Shown here piece by piece: positions 1 to 7,585 of a stretch of 31,940 nt of DNA. A program made the position numbers and the translations under genes. Under the pieces are notes generated by a model that saw only the letters and a list, made by a program, of their open reading frames with translations, searched no databases and was not told the origin of the DNA. Origin of the DNA: Lachnospiraceae bacterium (GTDB taxonomy: Bacteria > Bacillota > Clostridia > Lachnospirales > Lachnospiraceae); the NCBI GenBank assembly GCA_900763175.1, contig CAAFJI010000315.1, positions 1 through 31,940 on the forward strand. The letters are read 5' to 3'. The stretch's first letter is position 1, and every line of letters starts with the position of its first letter.

Positions 1-723
1 AGCTCCAGGGGTGTTTTCCTCACTCCAGATGGGAAAATTCTCTTTGAAAAAGTAAAGGGAGCCTTCGTTCTTCTTTCTGAGGGCGAGGACTCCATCCTTC
101 ACAATCGTTCCAGGGAGATTCCCAGGCTGCGGATCGGGGCAAGTACCACCTTGTGCAAATATGTGCTCATGCCAAGGTTAAAGGATTTTATTTCTGCCAA
201 TCCACAAATCCGTATTACTATTTCCTGCCAGTCTACTTATCAGACCTTAAAGCTTCTGGAGGAGAATAAAATTGATATCGGACTGATCGGACGGCCGCAG
301 AAGCTTTCCGGATATCATTTTGCTCCTTTGCTTCAGATTCAGGATGTTTTTGTTGCCACAAGGCAGTATCTGGAAAATCAGCAGCAGCTTTTTCCGGCAG
401 AACCGATTTATCACACTGCTACGTTCATGCTTCTTGATGAGGAAAATATCACCAGACAATCGATAAATACCATGCTCCATGACCATCAGATCCAGTTAAG
501 CCATATTCTGGAGGTGACCTCCATGGACCTTCTGATCCAGTTCGCCCAGGTAGGACTTGGAATTGCCTGTGTGATCCGGGAATTTGTCCAAAAAGAGCTG
601 GATGAGGGGCTTCTGGTCGAAGCACCGCCCGGGCTGGATTTTCCCGCCAGAGAAATTGGGTTTGTGTGCAAAAAAGGAACGCAGGGAGAAGAGTGGATGG
701 AGAAACTTAAAGTAGCGCAATAA
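1..723 (+). CDS. LysR-family transcriptional regulator, 3' part only
   Basis: The reading frame is open from the first base of the window, so the N-terminal helix-turn-helix lies outside it; 240 codons are visible. The first residues contain LTPDGKILFEKVKGAF, typical of the end of the LysR DNA-binding domain and the linker helix. RLRIGAST then opens the effector-binding domain, followed by the stretches IDIGLIG and VGLGIACVIREFV usual for this periplasmic-binding-protein-like fold. The family regulates transcription in response to a small-molecule ligand; the ligand cannot be told from this fragment. The gene converges on ilvC, so it need not control it. The last codons (agtagcgcaa plus stop) lie in a short duplicated block. 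Family assignment is secure, target unknown. Confidence 0.9.
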   Translation, partial: SSRGVFLTPDGKILFEKVKGAFVLLSEGEDSILHNRSREIPRLRIGASTTLCKYVLMPRLKDFISANPQIRITISCQSTYQTLKLLEENKIDIGLIGRPQKLSGYHFAPLLQIQDVFVATRQYLENQQQLFPAEPIYHTATFMLLDEENITRQSINTMLHDHQIQLSHILEVTSMDLLIQFAQVGLGIACVIREFVQKELDEGLLVEAPPGLDFPAREIGFVCKKGTQGEEWMEKLKVAQ

Positions 724-811
724 AAAAGTCTGGGTTTCCCCAGAGGGGTCCCTTCGCCTCCGCTTACGCTCCACCGAAGTAGCGCAACAAAAAAGTCTGG
801 GTTTCCCCAGA
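711..811. repeat. 34-bp direct repeat duplicating the LysR gene tail and terminator stem
   Basis: Bases 711-744 and 778-811 are the same 34-bp sequence with one difference (t721 against c788). The left copy holds the last three codons and stop of the LysR gene. In the right copy the stop reads CAA and the block runs into a complete terminator. The 33 bp between contain CTTCG...CGAAG (stem ends near 752 and 779). This looks like a local duplication of a gene end with its terminator stem. Confidence 0.85.
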
Positions 812-818
812 CTTTTTT
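789..818. terminator. Bidirectional rho-independent terminator between LysR gene and ilvC
   Basis: The stem GTCTGGG (795-801) / CCCAGAC (806-812) has a TTTC loop, is preceded by six A and followed by six T. It can therefore end transcription on both strands, which suits its position between the convergent LysR gene (+) and ilvC (-). Confidence 0.9.
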
Positions 819-823
819 ATTGC

Positions 824-1843
824 TTAGTTGTTGATCAGCTTGTCTTCGCCGTTCCAGCTGTAGAGTTTACGAATCTCTTCGCCAACTTTCTCTGATGGAT
901 GCTCAGCAGCTTTCTTTCTCATAGCTTTGAAGTGAACCTGACGTCCGGCTGGGCTCATATCAAGCAGGAACTCTTTCGCAAAGGTACCATCCTGGATATC
1001 GGAAAGGATCTTCTTCATAGCCTTCTTTGTATCTTCTGTGATAAGCTTCGGTCCTGTGATGTAATCACCGTACTCAGCTGTGTTGGAGATAGAATATCTC
1101 ATTCCGGCGAATCCGGACTGATAGATCAGGTCAACAATCAGCTTCATCTCATGGATGCACTCGAAGTATGCGTTTCTTGGATCATATCCAGCCTCGCAGA
1201 GAGTCTCGAAGCCAGCCTGCATAAGTGCGCATACACCACCGCAAAGCACTGCCTGCTCACCGAAAAGGTCTGTCTCTGTCTCTGTACGGAAGGTTGTCTC
1301 AAGAACACCTGCTCTTGCTCCGCCGATGCCAAGTGCATAAGCAAGTGCAACGTCAAGAGCTTTTCCAGTGTAGTCCTGCTCAACAGCGACCAGACAAGGA
1401 ACACCTTTTCCTGCCTGATACTCGCTTCTTACTGTGTGTCCCGGTCCCTTTGGTGCGATCATGGTAACATCTACAAATTTTGGCGGAACAATGCATCCGA
1501 AATGGATGTTGAAGCCATGAGCGAACATAAGCATATTGCCTTCCTCAAGGTTTGGCTCGATATCTTTCTTATACATATCAGCCTGCTTCTCATCATTGAT
1601 CAGGATCATGATGATATCAGCCTTCTTTGCAGCCTCTGCTGCTGTATATACTTTAAATCCCTGTTCTTCAGCTCTCTTCCAGGATTTGCTGCCTTCATAA
1701 AGACCGATAATGACATCGCATCCGGACTCCTTCAGGTTCAGTGCATGAGCATGACCCTGGCTGCCATAGCCGATAATTGCGATTGTTTTTCCATCTAATA
1801 AAGAGAGATTACAATCTTCCTGGTAAAAAATTCTTGCTGACAT
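824..1843 (-). CDS. ilvC: Ketol-acid reductoisomerase (class I)
   Basis: Converts 2-acetolactate or 2-aceto-2-hydroxybutyrate to the 2,3-dihydroxy acids, the second common step of Val/Ile/Leu synthesis, using NAD(P)H and Mg2+. The 339-residue protein has the short class I length. Visible are the nucleotide-binding GYGSQG (25-30), His109 in MFAHGFN, the PKGPGHTVR segment (131-139) and the metal-ligand positions D192 and E196 (ETDLFGEQAVLCGG) plus E228 and E232. The loop after beta-2 reads GLYEGSKSW (47-55), with Glu50 where a basic residue often helps hold the NADPH phosphate, so cofactor preference is open. The ATG has AGGAGG eight bases upstream (1852-1857). It follows ilvN by 96 bp and is probably cotranscribed; the terminator at 789-818 ends the unit. 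Confidence 0.97.
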   Translation of the reverse strand: MSARIFYQEDCNLSLLDGKTIAIIGYGSQGHAHALNLKESGCDVIIGLYEGSKSWKRAEEQGFKVYTAAEAAKKADIIMILINDEKQADMYKKDIEPNLEEGNMLMFAHGFNIHFGCIVPPKFVDVTMIAPKGPGHTVRSEYQAGKGVPCLVAVEQDYTGKALDVALAYALGIGGARAGVLETTFRTETETDLFGEQAVLCGGVCALMQAGFETLCEAGYDPRNAYFECIHEMKLIVDLIYQSGFAGMRYSISNTAEYGDYITGPKLITEDTKKAMKKILSDIQDGTFAKEFLLDMSPAGRQVHFKAMRKKAAEHPSEKVGEEIRKLYSWNGEDKLINN

Positions 1844-1939
1844 TTTCGTTTCCTCCTACTGTTTTAAAACTTAAAAATATATCGTTAAGGGAATATCATG
1901 CATATTTATTCATCGACAAAATGCAAAACCCTTAGCAAA

Positions 1940-2437
1940 CTATAAGAACTTCACTCCATGAGAGCCTCTCTCAAGTCCCATCACACCAGCTCTGGCAAGC
2001 TCCAGGATCTCGTAGTCTCCCATCAGATTAATAAATGCTTCCAGCTTGGTCTTGCTTCCGGTCATCTCCACGATAAGAGAATCCTTACTTACATCCACAA
2101 CCTTGGCACGGAAGATATCTGCAATGGAAACAATTCCCTGGCGCTGCTCCGGTGCTGCTGCCACCTTCACGAGAACCGTCTCACGAACCACGCTCTCAGA
2201 AGGATCCAGTACCTTGATATCCCTGACATCTACAAGCTTAGCCAGCTGTTTCACGATCTGGTCGAGAATCGCATCATCTCCGCTGCATACTACAGTAATA
2301 CGTGTATAATTCACATCCGCTGTAACTCCAGCCGTAATACTGTCTATATTATAACCACGGCGGCTGAACATTCCGGCAATCCGGCTGAGCACGCCTGAAG
2401 TGTTATCTACTAACAAAGATAAAATCCTGTTTTGCAT
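1940..2437 (-). CDS. ilvN: Acetolactate synthase small (regulatory) subunit
   Basis: Regulatory subunit of acetolactate synthase (AHAS), which carries feedback inhibition by branched-chain amino acids and activates the catalytic subunit. The 165-residue product starts MQNRILSLLVDNTSGVLSRI, an N-terminal ACT domain (about residues 1-75), followed by the C-terminal AHAS-SS domain (about 85-160). The frame is open further upstream to 2497, but that stretch covers the promoter. The ATG at 2437 has AGGA at a normal distance and gives the usual family length. The catalytic subunit gene (ilvB) is not next to it, so it must lie elsewhere. ilvC follows in the same direction. Confidence 0.95.
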   Translation of the reverse strand: MQNRILSLLVDNTSGVLSRIAGMFSRRGYNIDSITAGVTADVNYTRITVVCSGDDAILDQIVKQLAKLVDVRDIKVLDPSESVVRETVLVKVAAAPEQRQGIVSIADIFRAKVVDVSKDSLIVEMTGSKTKLEAFINLMGDYEILELARAGVMGLERGSHGVKFL

Positions 2438-2486
2438 AAAAATAATCCTGCTTTCATATTTCAGTTTCTTCTTTGACCATGAGGTC

Positions 2487-2515
2487 ATTATACACACTTT
2501 ACCACGCTAAATCAA
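2487..2515 (-). promoter_or_regulatory. Sigma-A type promoter of ilvN-ilvC
   Basis: On the minus strand, TTGATT (2510-2515), 17 bp, then TATAAT (2487-2492). The predicted transcript starts near 2480 and leaves an untranslated leader of about 43 nt, too short for a T-box or classical leader-peptide attenuator. Any amino-acid control of this unit would therefore have to act at this promoter or elsewhere. Confidence 0.8.
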
Positions 2516-2577
2516 TAGTCAATTTTCAAAAAAAGCATTTTTATTCATTCCTGTGGAACATCTCTTCTATGTTATAG

Positions 2578-2731
2578 CGTGTTTGAAAAATGCTTTCTGC
2601 AAGATGTACGTCACCGTTTGTGGGAAATCTGTCCCGGATGAGGGCGTCGTAACGGGCTACGACAACCGAATTTGGGACAAAAATCCCGCAAAATGGGGCG
2701 TGCAGATTGCAGGAATGATTTTTCAAACACG
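2578..2731. repeat. 154-bp imperfect palindrome (dispersed element, copy A)
   Basis: The two 77-bp arms pair at roughly 70% of positions. The outer 14 bp (2578-2591 with 2718-2731, cgtgtttgaaaaat) and the core GTCGTA/TACGAC (2646-2651 and 2658-2663) are perfect. It sits in the gap upstream of the ilvN promoter and ends two bases before the stop codon of the phosphatase gene. Part of the right arm (2691-2716) recurs near 7511-7552 and 22209-22228. The open frames it creates on both strands mirror each other because of the palindrome and are not genes. It may be a MITE-like or REP-like element, or a large terminator for the phosphatase transcript. Confidence 0.85.
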
Positions 2732-2733
2732 AT

Positions 2734-3813
2734 CTAGACAAGGTATTTATCCTGCAGATCCGACACAGTTCTCTGGTTCAGATACAGGCCTCTGCGCAGA
2801 AAACGCTCCACATTTCCATATTCCTGATAAATGGTGCAAAAAAGTCTGTCCAGATATTCTTCCTTCACCCTGAACAGGGCAGATATCTTCCCTACATTAG
2901 CAATGCTGTCCAGCTTATTCGCCTCCAGATAGCGCATCATGTAATCCAGCTCTCTGGCAAGGCAAATGTTAGAGCGCATGAAATCTTCCCTGATAACATC
3001 ACGATGAACCCCTAAGGTACAAAGAAGAAGAGCCGTGATAACGCCTGTACGGTCCTGTCCCCAGCTGCAGTGCCACAAAACAGCACCATTTTCATGGTGA
3101 AGCAGTACATCCATAAATCTTGCACACTGTTTTACGAAGTACTGGTCCTTTACGAAATTCTCGTACTGCTGCTCAATAAAAGGCTCAATCTCCCCGTCAT
3201 ATTCCAGCACCTGCTCCATGATGCCCTCAACCTGAAGGATTCCAAGGAAATCCCGGTTAGAATCTCCGATGGTTTCCTCGTCTAATACAGGAATGTGATA
3301 ATATTCCACGCCCTTTAACACAGCATCCGGCTTCTCCCGCCGTTCTCTCTCATCACGAAGATCGATCACGGTTTTCAGGCGGTATTCCTCCTGCAAAATA
3401 TGCTCATCCATCAGGGATGCATGATATAAATTCCCGCTTCTCAGCAATTTCCTGGGAAGGATATGCCTTCCATCTTTTGTCTCAAGAGCACCAAGATCTC
3501 TTGTGTTCGGCAAATTCAGAAGCTGCAGCCTTCCTCCACGGGGAAATCCTGTGGCCATCTCCGGATTCAGAATCCTCAGCAGCCCAAGGCAGTTCTGTGC
3601 CTCATGCTCTGTCATCTCAAACTGATATTTCTTCTTCCTCCGGGTTAAGATCACCAGATAATTGGAAATCATCTGTTTCACTGCTGTTTCCGTACTCTCG
3701 CCTTCCCGCTGGATATATGCCCAGATAATATCTTCACAAGGCAGATAATTCTGTATCATATGTCTGAAAAAGATCAGGTTTCCATCCTCAATGCGAATTT
3801 TACCGTATCTCAT
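2734..3813 (-). CDS. Tyrosine-protein phosphatase (Y_phosphatase3 family) with an N-terminal extension
   Basis: The 359-residue protein carries the cysteine phosphatase loop HCSWGQDRTG at 248-257, so Cys249 is the nucleophile and Arg255 binds phosphate. The family-typical entry motif NLPNTRDLG (100-108) and VIDLRDERER (149-158) precede it. This group dephosphorylates Tyr or Ser/Thr residues, and some members act on phosphoinositides. The first 95 residues look like a separate small domain of unknown role. No signal peptide or membrane segment is visible, so it should be cytoplasmic. The ATG has GGAGG nearby. The gene is divergent from the AEC permease with overlapping promoters. Substrate unknown. 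Confidence 0.88.
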   Translation of the reverse strand: MRYGKIRIEDGNLIFFRHMIQNYLPCEDIIWAYIQREGESTETAVKQMISNYLVILTRRKKKYQFEMTEHEAQNCLGLLRILNPEMATGFPRGGRLQLLNLPNTRDLGALETKDGRHILPRKLLRSGNLYHASLMDEHILQEEYRLKTVIDLRDERERREKPDAVLKGVEYYHIPVLDEETIGDSNRDFLGILQVEGIMEQVLEYDGEIEPFIEQQYENFVKDQYFVKQCARFMDVLLHHENGAVLWHCSWGQDRTGVITALLLCTLGVHRDVIREDFMRSNICLARELDYMMRYLEANKLDSIANVGKISALFRVKEEYLDRLFCTIYQEYGNVERFLRRGLYLNQRTVSDLQDKYLV

Positions 3814-3843
3814 ATTTTTCCTCCATTCGTATCCCCTGCTATA

Positions 3844-3872
3844 ACGATACCACAGAAAACAATATTTGACAA
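3844..3872 (-). promoter_or_regulatory. Promoter of the phosphatase gene
   Basis: Minus strand: TTGTCA (3867-3872), 17 bp, TATCGT (3844-3849). The -35 box overlaps the -35 of the opposite promoter (3866-3871) by five bases, so the two start signals are back to back and could compete for RNA polymerase. Confidence 0.55.
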
Positions 3873-3893
3873 TTATCGGAAAGCGTTTATAAT
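3866..3893 (+). promoter_or_regulatory. Near-consensus promoter of the AEC permease gene
   Basis: TTGACA (3866-3871), 16 bp, TATAAT (3888-3893): both hexamers are exact consensus. The start is expected near 3900, leaving about 75 nt of leader that contains two small inverted repeats (CTGGACCGG...CCCGTTCCAG, and CCGC...GCGG). Confidence 0.85.
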
Positions 3894-3975
3894 CAAAAAG
3901 TATATGACTGGACCGGAAGAAACCCGTTCCAGCAGCCGCATTTCCTGCGGTGATTTCGGAAAGGTGAGTTTTGTT

Positions 3976-4920
3976 ATGGAAAACCTGATTTTTTGTCTGA
4001 ATGCCACGATTCCAATCTTCCTGACCCTGATGCTGGGATATCTTTTGCGGCGCATTGGGCTCTATGATGATTCCTTTGTCTCCCAGATGAACAAATTTGT
4101 TTTTAAAGCTGCACTGCCAGCCCTGTTGTTTCTGAACATCGCAGAAGCTGATTTTTACGATGTGTGGGATACCAAAATGGTGATTTTCTGCTTTGCGGCT
4201 ACCTTCTGCAGTATTGCCATCTCCATAGGTCTTTCCTTTTTGCTGAATCCGGAAGATATCCAGGGAGAGTTCGTACAGGCCTCCTACCGGAGCAGTGCCG
4301 CCATCCTTGGCATAGCTGTTATCCAGAATCTTTACGGAGATGCAGGAATGGCACCGCTTATGATCATTGCCAGCGTGCCACTCTACAACATTATGGCAGT
4401 TACCGTGCTATCCTTCATGAAGCCCGGCAGCCACAAAATGGATTCCAAAATGATTTTAGGTACCCTGAAGGGCATTGCCACCAACCCGATCATCCTGGGA
4501 ATCCTGGCAGGACTCCTCTGGTCTGTACTTCGCCTGCCCCTCCCTGTTATTTTAAGAAGCACGGTAAACAACCTGGGAAAAACAGCCACTCCCCTGGGCC
4601 TGATGGCAATGGGCGGTGCACTCCATTTCGGAAAAGCGTTCTCCCGATTGAAAGCCACTATTGCCTGTACCTTTCTGAAGCTGATCGGTTTCGCCGCAAT
4701 CTTCCTTCCTGTGGCAATCCACCTTGGCTTCACCCACGATAAGCTGGTTTCCATTCTGATCATGCTCGGCTCTGCCACTACCGTAAGCTGTTACATTATG
4801 GCAAAGAACATGGGACATGAAGGCTCCTTCTCCTCCGGCGTGATCATGCTCACCACCCTGCTCAGTGCCTTCACATTAACAGGCTGGCTGTTCCTCTGCA
4901 AAAGCCTGGGACTGATCTGA
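3976..4920 (+). CDS. AEC-family (auxin efflux carrier-like) permease
   Basis: A very hydrophobic 314-residue membrane protein with about ten predicted transmembrane segments. It starts MENLIFCLNATIPIFLTLML, includes LGYLLRRIGLYDDSF and has the conserved transporter stretch NPIILGILAGLLWS, followed by LGLMAMGGAL. Bacterial members export or import small organic acids; the substrate here is unknown. The frame is open upstream to 3760, but that covers the promoter. The ATG at 3976 has a ribosome-binding site (AAGGTGAG), and residues 1-20 form a normal first membrane helix. It converges with the HAD gene, 5 bp between stop codons, with a palindrome spanning both. Confidence 0.88.
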   Translation: MENLIFCLNATIPIFLTLMLGYLLRRIGLYDDSFVSQMNKFVFKAALPALLFLNIAEADFYDVWDTKMVIFCFAATFCSIAISIGLSFLLNPEDIQGEFVQASYRSSAAILGIAVIQNLYGDAGMAPLMIIASVPLYNIMAVTVLSFMKPGSHKMDSKMILGTLKGIATNPIILGILAGLLWSVLRLPLPVILRSTVNNLGKTATPLGLMAMGGALHFGKAFSRLKATIACTFLKLIGFAAIFLPVAIHLGFTHDKLVSILIMLGSATTVSCYIMAKNMGHEGSFSSGVIMLTTLLSAFTLTGWLFLCKSLGLI

Positions 4921-4938
4921 ACCACTCAGATCAGTCCC
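4908..4938. terminator. Perfect 13-bp-stem hairpin spanning two convergent stop codons
   Basis: GGGACTGATCTGA (4908-4920) is exactly repeated inverted at 4926-4938, with the 5-base loop accac. The stem consists of the last coding codons and stop of both neighbours, so both proteins end Leu-Gly-Leu-Ile. There is no long T tract on either side, so termination is likely but not certain. Confidence 0.75.
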
Positions 4939-5747
4939 AAGTGTTCCAGCCCGTTTCTGATTCCATAATGGAAAATATCGCTGGTGACATAATCTGCCAG
5001 AGCCTTGATTCCCGGAGCCGCATTTCCCATAGCTACCTTTGTGTGGGCATACTCAAACATAGACAGGTCATTGTTGCTGTCTCCGAATACAACGGTGTCT
5101 TCCCTGGCAATGCCGAAGATCCTGCACACCGCCGCAATTCCCACTGCCTTTGAAAATCCCTTCGGGATCATCTCAATGGTGTTTCCTGCAAGGCCTTCTC
5201 CAACATGGCCGATGAAATCATAGTAATCAGCCAGCTCCCGGCAGGCTGCCTCTGGGTTGCAGCCCGGCGTCACCTTGGCACTGATCTTATTAATGCGAAG
5301 ATTGTGCTCATTCCCTCTAATCGGGCGCCACTTTTCTCCCAATGCTTTCGTGATAAGATCCGTGTACCAGTTAATACTGTTGTTGTATTCTTCTTTATCG
5401 TAATACATAAGATCGGCACCCTCCATAACCGGGATCATGCCGTATTTTCTCAGCACTTCTACAGAACGCCATGCTTCTTCTGCAGTCATCTCCCTGTTAA
5501 AAAGACGCTCACTTCCCTTTTCAATGGTACAGCCACAGGCAGTAACCATTCCGGTAAAAGGAATCCTCTCCAGATAATCCGGCACGAAAGCACGGCTTCT
5601 TCCTGTGCAAAGCCAGGCCTCATGACCGTTTTCTACCAGCTTTCGGATGGCATCTTCCGCACTCTGAGGCGTTCCCTTCTCGATATCACAGATGGTTCCG
5701 TCTGCATCAAAGAAAACTGCTTTTTTGTAAAAATTCTGATCAGGCAT
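4926..5747 (-). CDS. HAD-superfamily hydrolase, Cof-like subfamily IIB
   Basis: A 273-residue phosphatase-like protein. Motif I is FFDADGT, with the nucleophile Asp14 and acid/base Asp16. Motif II is CTGR (Thr48) and motif IV is VVFGDSNNDLSMFE, with a large C2-type cap between. Members dephosphorylate sugar phosphates and other small metabolites; the real substrate is not evident. The frame could begin at TTG 5762, but the ATG at 5747 is preferred because GGAGG lies six bases upstream. The gene overlaps the aminopeptidase stop by 8 bp, indicating translational coupling and one transcript. Confidence 0.9.
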   Translation of the reverse strand: MPDQNFYKKAVFFDADGTICDIEKGTPQSAEDAIRKLVENGHEAWLCTGRSRAFVPDYLERIPFTGMVTACGCTIEKGSERLFNREMTAEEAWRSVEVLRKYGMIPVMEGADLMYYDKEEYNNSINWYTDLITKALGEKWRPIRGNEHNLRINKISAKVTPGCNPEAACRELADYYDFIGHVGEGLAGNTIEMIPKGFSKAVGIAAVCRIFGIAREDTVVFGDSNNDLSMFEYAHTKVAMGNAAPGIKALADYVTSDIFHYGIRNGLEHLGLI

Positions 5748-6999
5748 AGAAAACCTCCGCAAGCTTTACAAAGTCGCAGGTGTCCTTTACCCCTGCTGTT
5801 TCGTATGGAGAATGCATTGCCAGCTGCGGCAGGCCGATATCAACGGTATTTAATGCCACCTGGGTATTGGAAATATTTCCAAGGGTGGAGCCGCCCGGAA
5901 CATCGGAACGGTTCACGTAGGTCTGACAGCCAACACCGGCTTCCTGGCAGAAGGTCTTAAAGATTGCCGCTGAAATTCCATCTGTGCAGTATTTCTGGTT
6001 CGCATTATACTTGATGGCAATTCCCTCATTGATATGAGGACGGTTTACCGGATCTGCCTTTTCCGGATAATTGGGATGCACTGCGTGGGCATTGTCTGCA
6101 GAAATCATGAAGCTCTTTGCCAGGGCAATCAGGTAATCTTCATAGCTTTTGCCCAGTCCCAGGGTGATGCGAAGAAGAGTGTCACGAAGGAAGGTGGAGG
6201 CTGCGCCCTGCCTGGTTCCGCTTCCTACCTCCTCGTTGTCCATTACACAATGTACGCAGATGCTGTTCTTATTTTCTCCTGCAAGAATGCCCTCCATAGA
6301 AGAAAAAGCACACTGCAGGTCATCCAGCCTTGGTGCGGAAACGAACTCGTCTTCACTGCCCCAGACGGTACCTGGCATACGGTTATATAAAAACAGGTCG
6401 TGACCCAGGATATCCTCCTCCTTTACACCAGCTGCCTCTGCCACCGTTTTGAAGAAGGAACCCTTTGCACTTTCCAGACCATATAAGGGAAGCATATCCT
6501 TCTGGACATTATATTGGTAGCCGCTGTTTGCCTCCCGGTTCATGTGAATGGCAAGATTGGGAATTATCAGCATATCCCGGTCCACTGTTACCAGCTTCTC
6601 ACAGATTTTTCCAGCCTCTTTTACAATAAGGCGGCCGGCTACGGATAAAGGACGGTCAAACCAGGGAGCCAGAAGTGCACCACCGTAAAGCTCTACGTTC
6701 AGCTTCACATAGCCGTTCTCTGCCATCTCCGGATTCTCTTTAATCTTCAGGGAAGGAGAATCACTGTGGCTTGCAATAATATGGAAGGTATCTGTGTTTT
6801 CCTCCGGAATGGTAAAGGCAATGATGGCGGAATGATTGCGGGTTACAAAGTATTTCCCGCCTTTCTCAACACTCCAGTGCTCTTCCTCTTTTAACTCCCG
6901 GAAACCATTTTCTGAAAATCTGTTTTTCATTGTCTCCACTGCCTGAAAAGCGGTGGGGCTGTCTTTGATAAAGGCAAGTAATTTCTCTGCTGTATTCAT
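5740..6999 (-). CDS. apeB: M18-family aspartyl aminopeptidase
   Basis: Zinc aminopeptidase that removes acidic N-terminal residues from peptides in the cytoplasm; 419 residues, the family's usual size. Visible metal and catalytic positions are H78 (ASHSDSPS), D226 (APRLDDLQ), E256/E257 (DNEEVGSGTRQGA), D302 (SADNAHAVHPNYPEK) and H396 (MHSPYE), the ordered set expected of the M18 dinuclear fold. The ATG at 6999 has GGAG 11 bases upstream. It is followed by and overlaps the HAD gene. A role in peptide turnover is inferred from the family. Confidence 0.93.
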   Translation of the reverse strand: MNTAEKLLAFIKDSPTAFQAVETMKNRFSENGFRELKEEEHWSVEKGGKYFVTRNHSAIIAFTIPEENTDTFHIIASHSDSPSLKIKENPEMAENGYVKLNVELYGGALLAPWFDRPLSVAGRLIVKEAGKICEKLVTVDRDMLIIPNLAIHMNREANSGYQYNVQKDMLPLYGLESAKGSFFKTVAEAAGVKEEDILGHDLFLYNRMPGTVWGSEDEFVSAPRLDDLQCAFSSMEGILAGENKNSICVHCVMDNEEVGSGTRQGAASTFLRDTLLRITLGLGKSYEDYLIALAKSFMISADNAHAVHPNYPEKADPVNRPHINEGIAIKYNANQKYCTDGISAAIFKTFCQEAGVGCQTYVNRSDVPGGSTLGNISNTQVALNTVDIGLPQLAMHSPYETAGVKDTCDFVKLAEVFYA

Positions 7000-7056
7000 G
7001 ATCTCTAAATCTCCGTGTATTTTTTCTTATTGCCGGCAAATGGCAGACAGAACAGA

Positions 7057-7095
7057 GAATAGCCTTTCGGCCATTCTATTCCGGCTGATGCCGGA
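7057..7095. repeat. Pair of small hairpins between cupin and aminopeptidase genes
   Basis: AATAGCC-TTTC-GGCCATT (7058-7075) and TCCGGC-TGAT-GCCGGA (7080-7095) are adjacent. On the minus-strand transcript the first has a GAAA loop. No T tract follows, so they resemble stabilising or processing hairpins more than terminators. Confidence 0.55.
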
Positions 7096-7133
7096 CCGGA
7101 CAGGTGGGCGGTGGGGCACACTCTAAAATCTAA

Positions 7134-7463
7134 TCAATCCTTAATGATCAGCGCCATAAACACCAGATCTGTATTTCCGGTATTGGCAAGGCCGTGGCCT
7201 CTGCCGTCTGGGGTGAAGGTGATGTCTCCTGCCTTTACATGACGCCAGGAGGTTCCGTTGTCATTGTACTCTCCTTCACCGGTGAGGATGTAATAGGTCT
7301 CACTTTCTCCGTAGTGCATATGAAAGCCCAGGGAACATCCCGGCTCCAGAGTAACCTCTGCATACAACCCACATTTCCCATTAAGCTGCTGCTCATCCAG
7401 CAGCTCCTTAATGATCACATGGCCATTTCCTTCACACATATGTTCCACTCGATTAATCTTCAT
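7134..7463 (-). CDS. Small cupin-domain protein
   Basis: A 109-residue single-domain cupin. The first metal motif is HMHYGESETYYILTGEGEY (H48, H50, E55), and the second motif carries H90 (PDGRGHGLANTG), giving a full 3-His/1-Glu metal site. Such stand-alone cupins bind a metal and often a sugar or small acid; the reaction is not predictable. The start at 7463 is chosen because GGAGG lies nine bases upstream and the product then begins MKINRVEH. The longer open frame runs through Cys-rich residues atypical of cupins. It is separated from dapL by a terminator and a palindromic repeat, and so probably has its own transcript. Confidence 0.87.
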   Translation of the reverse strand: MKINRVEHMCEGNGHVIIKELLDEQQLNGKCGLYAEVTLEPGCSLGFHMHYGESETYYILTGEGEYNDNGTSWRHVKAGDITFTPDGRGHGLANTGNTDLVFMALIIKD

Positions 7464-7502
7464 CTCATATTGCCTCCTGTATTTTATAGCCAGAGCCTGC
7501 CC

Positions 7503-7560
7503 GCAAAAGCATTCCTGCAATCTGCCCCTCCCGGAAATGGAGCGTGCAGATTACAAAAAG
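7503..7560. repeat. Shortened palindrome (dispersed element, copy B)
   Basis: The arms tgcaatctgc (7516-7525) and gcagattaca (7546-7555) pair, with an inner CTCCC/GGAG stem. The left arm shares the exact 15-mer attcctgcaatctgc (7511-7525) with copy A at 2702-2716 (opposite strand). The right arm resembles the partner arm of A (aatgg-gcgtgcagatt). It therefore looks like copy A with its centre deleted. It lies between the dapL terminator and the cupin start. Confidence 0.75.
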
Positions 7561-7585
7561 CGCTTTCCAGAGACAGCCCTTATTG

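Noticed and set aside
899..1798. A 299-codon frame opposite ilvC
   Set aside because: It is the complement of a certain gene, rich in Cys, Ser and Leu, with no domain signature.
1844..1939. Possible leader structure between ilvN and ilvC (TTAAGGG...CCCTTAG)
   Set aside because: Long loop, A/T-rich surroundings and no T tract; not convincing as a terminator or riboswitch.
2438..2497. Upstream extension of ilvN to 2497
   Set aside because: The extension lies over the -10 box and transcription start of the ilvN promoter and lacks the ACT-domain sequence.
2541..2873. Open frames on both strands across 2541-2873 with similar translations (both containing IFQTR)
   Set aside because: The likeness of the two products follows from the palindrome itself; one also runs into the phosphatase gene. 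No ribosome-binding site or family match.
3760..3975. Upstream extension of the permease frame
   Set aside because: It covers the consensus promoter and encodes a hydrophilic stretch before the first membrane helix.
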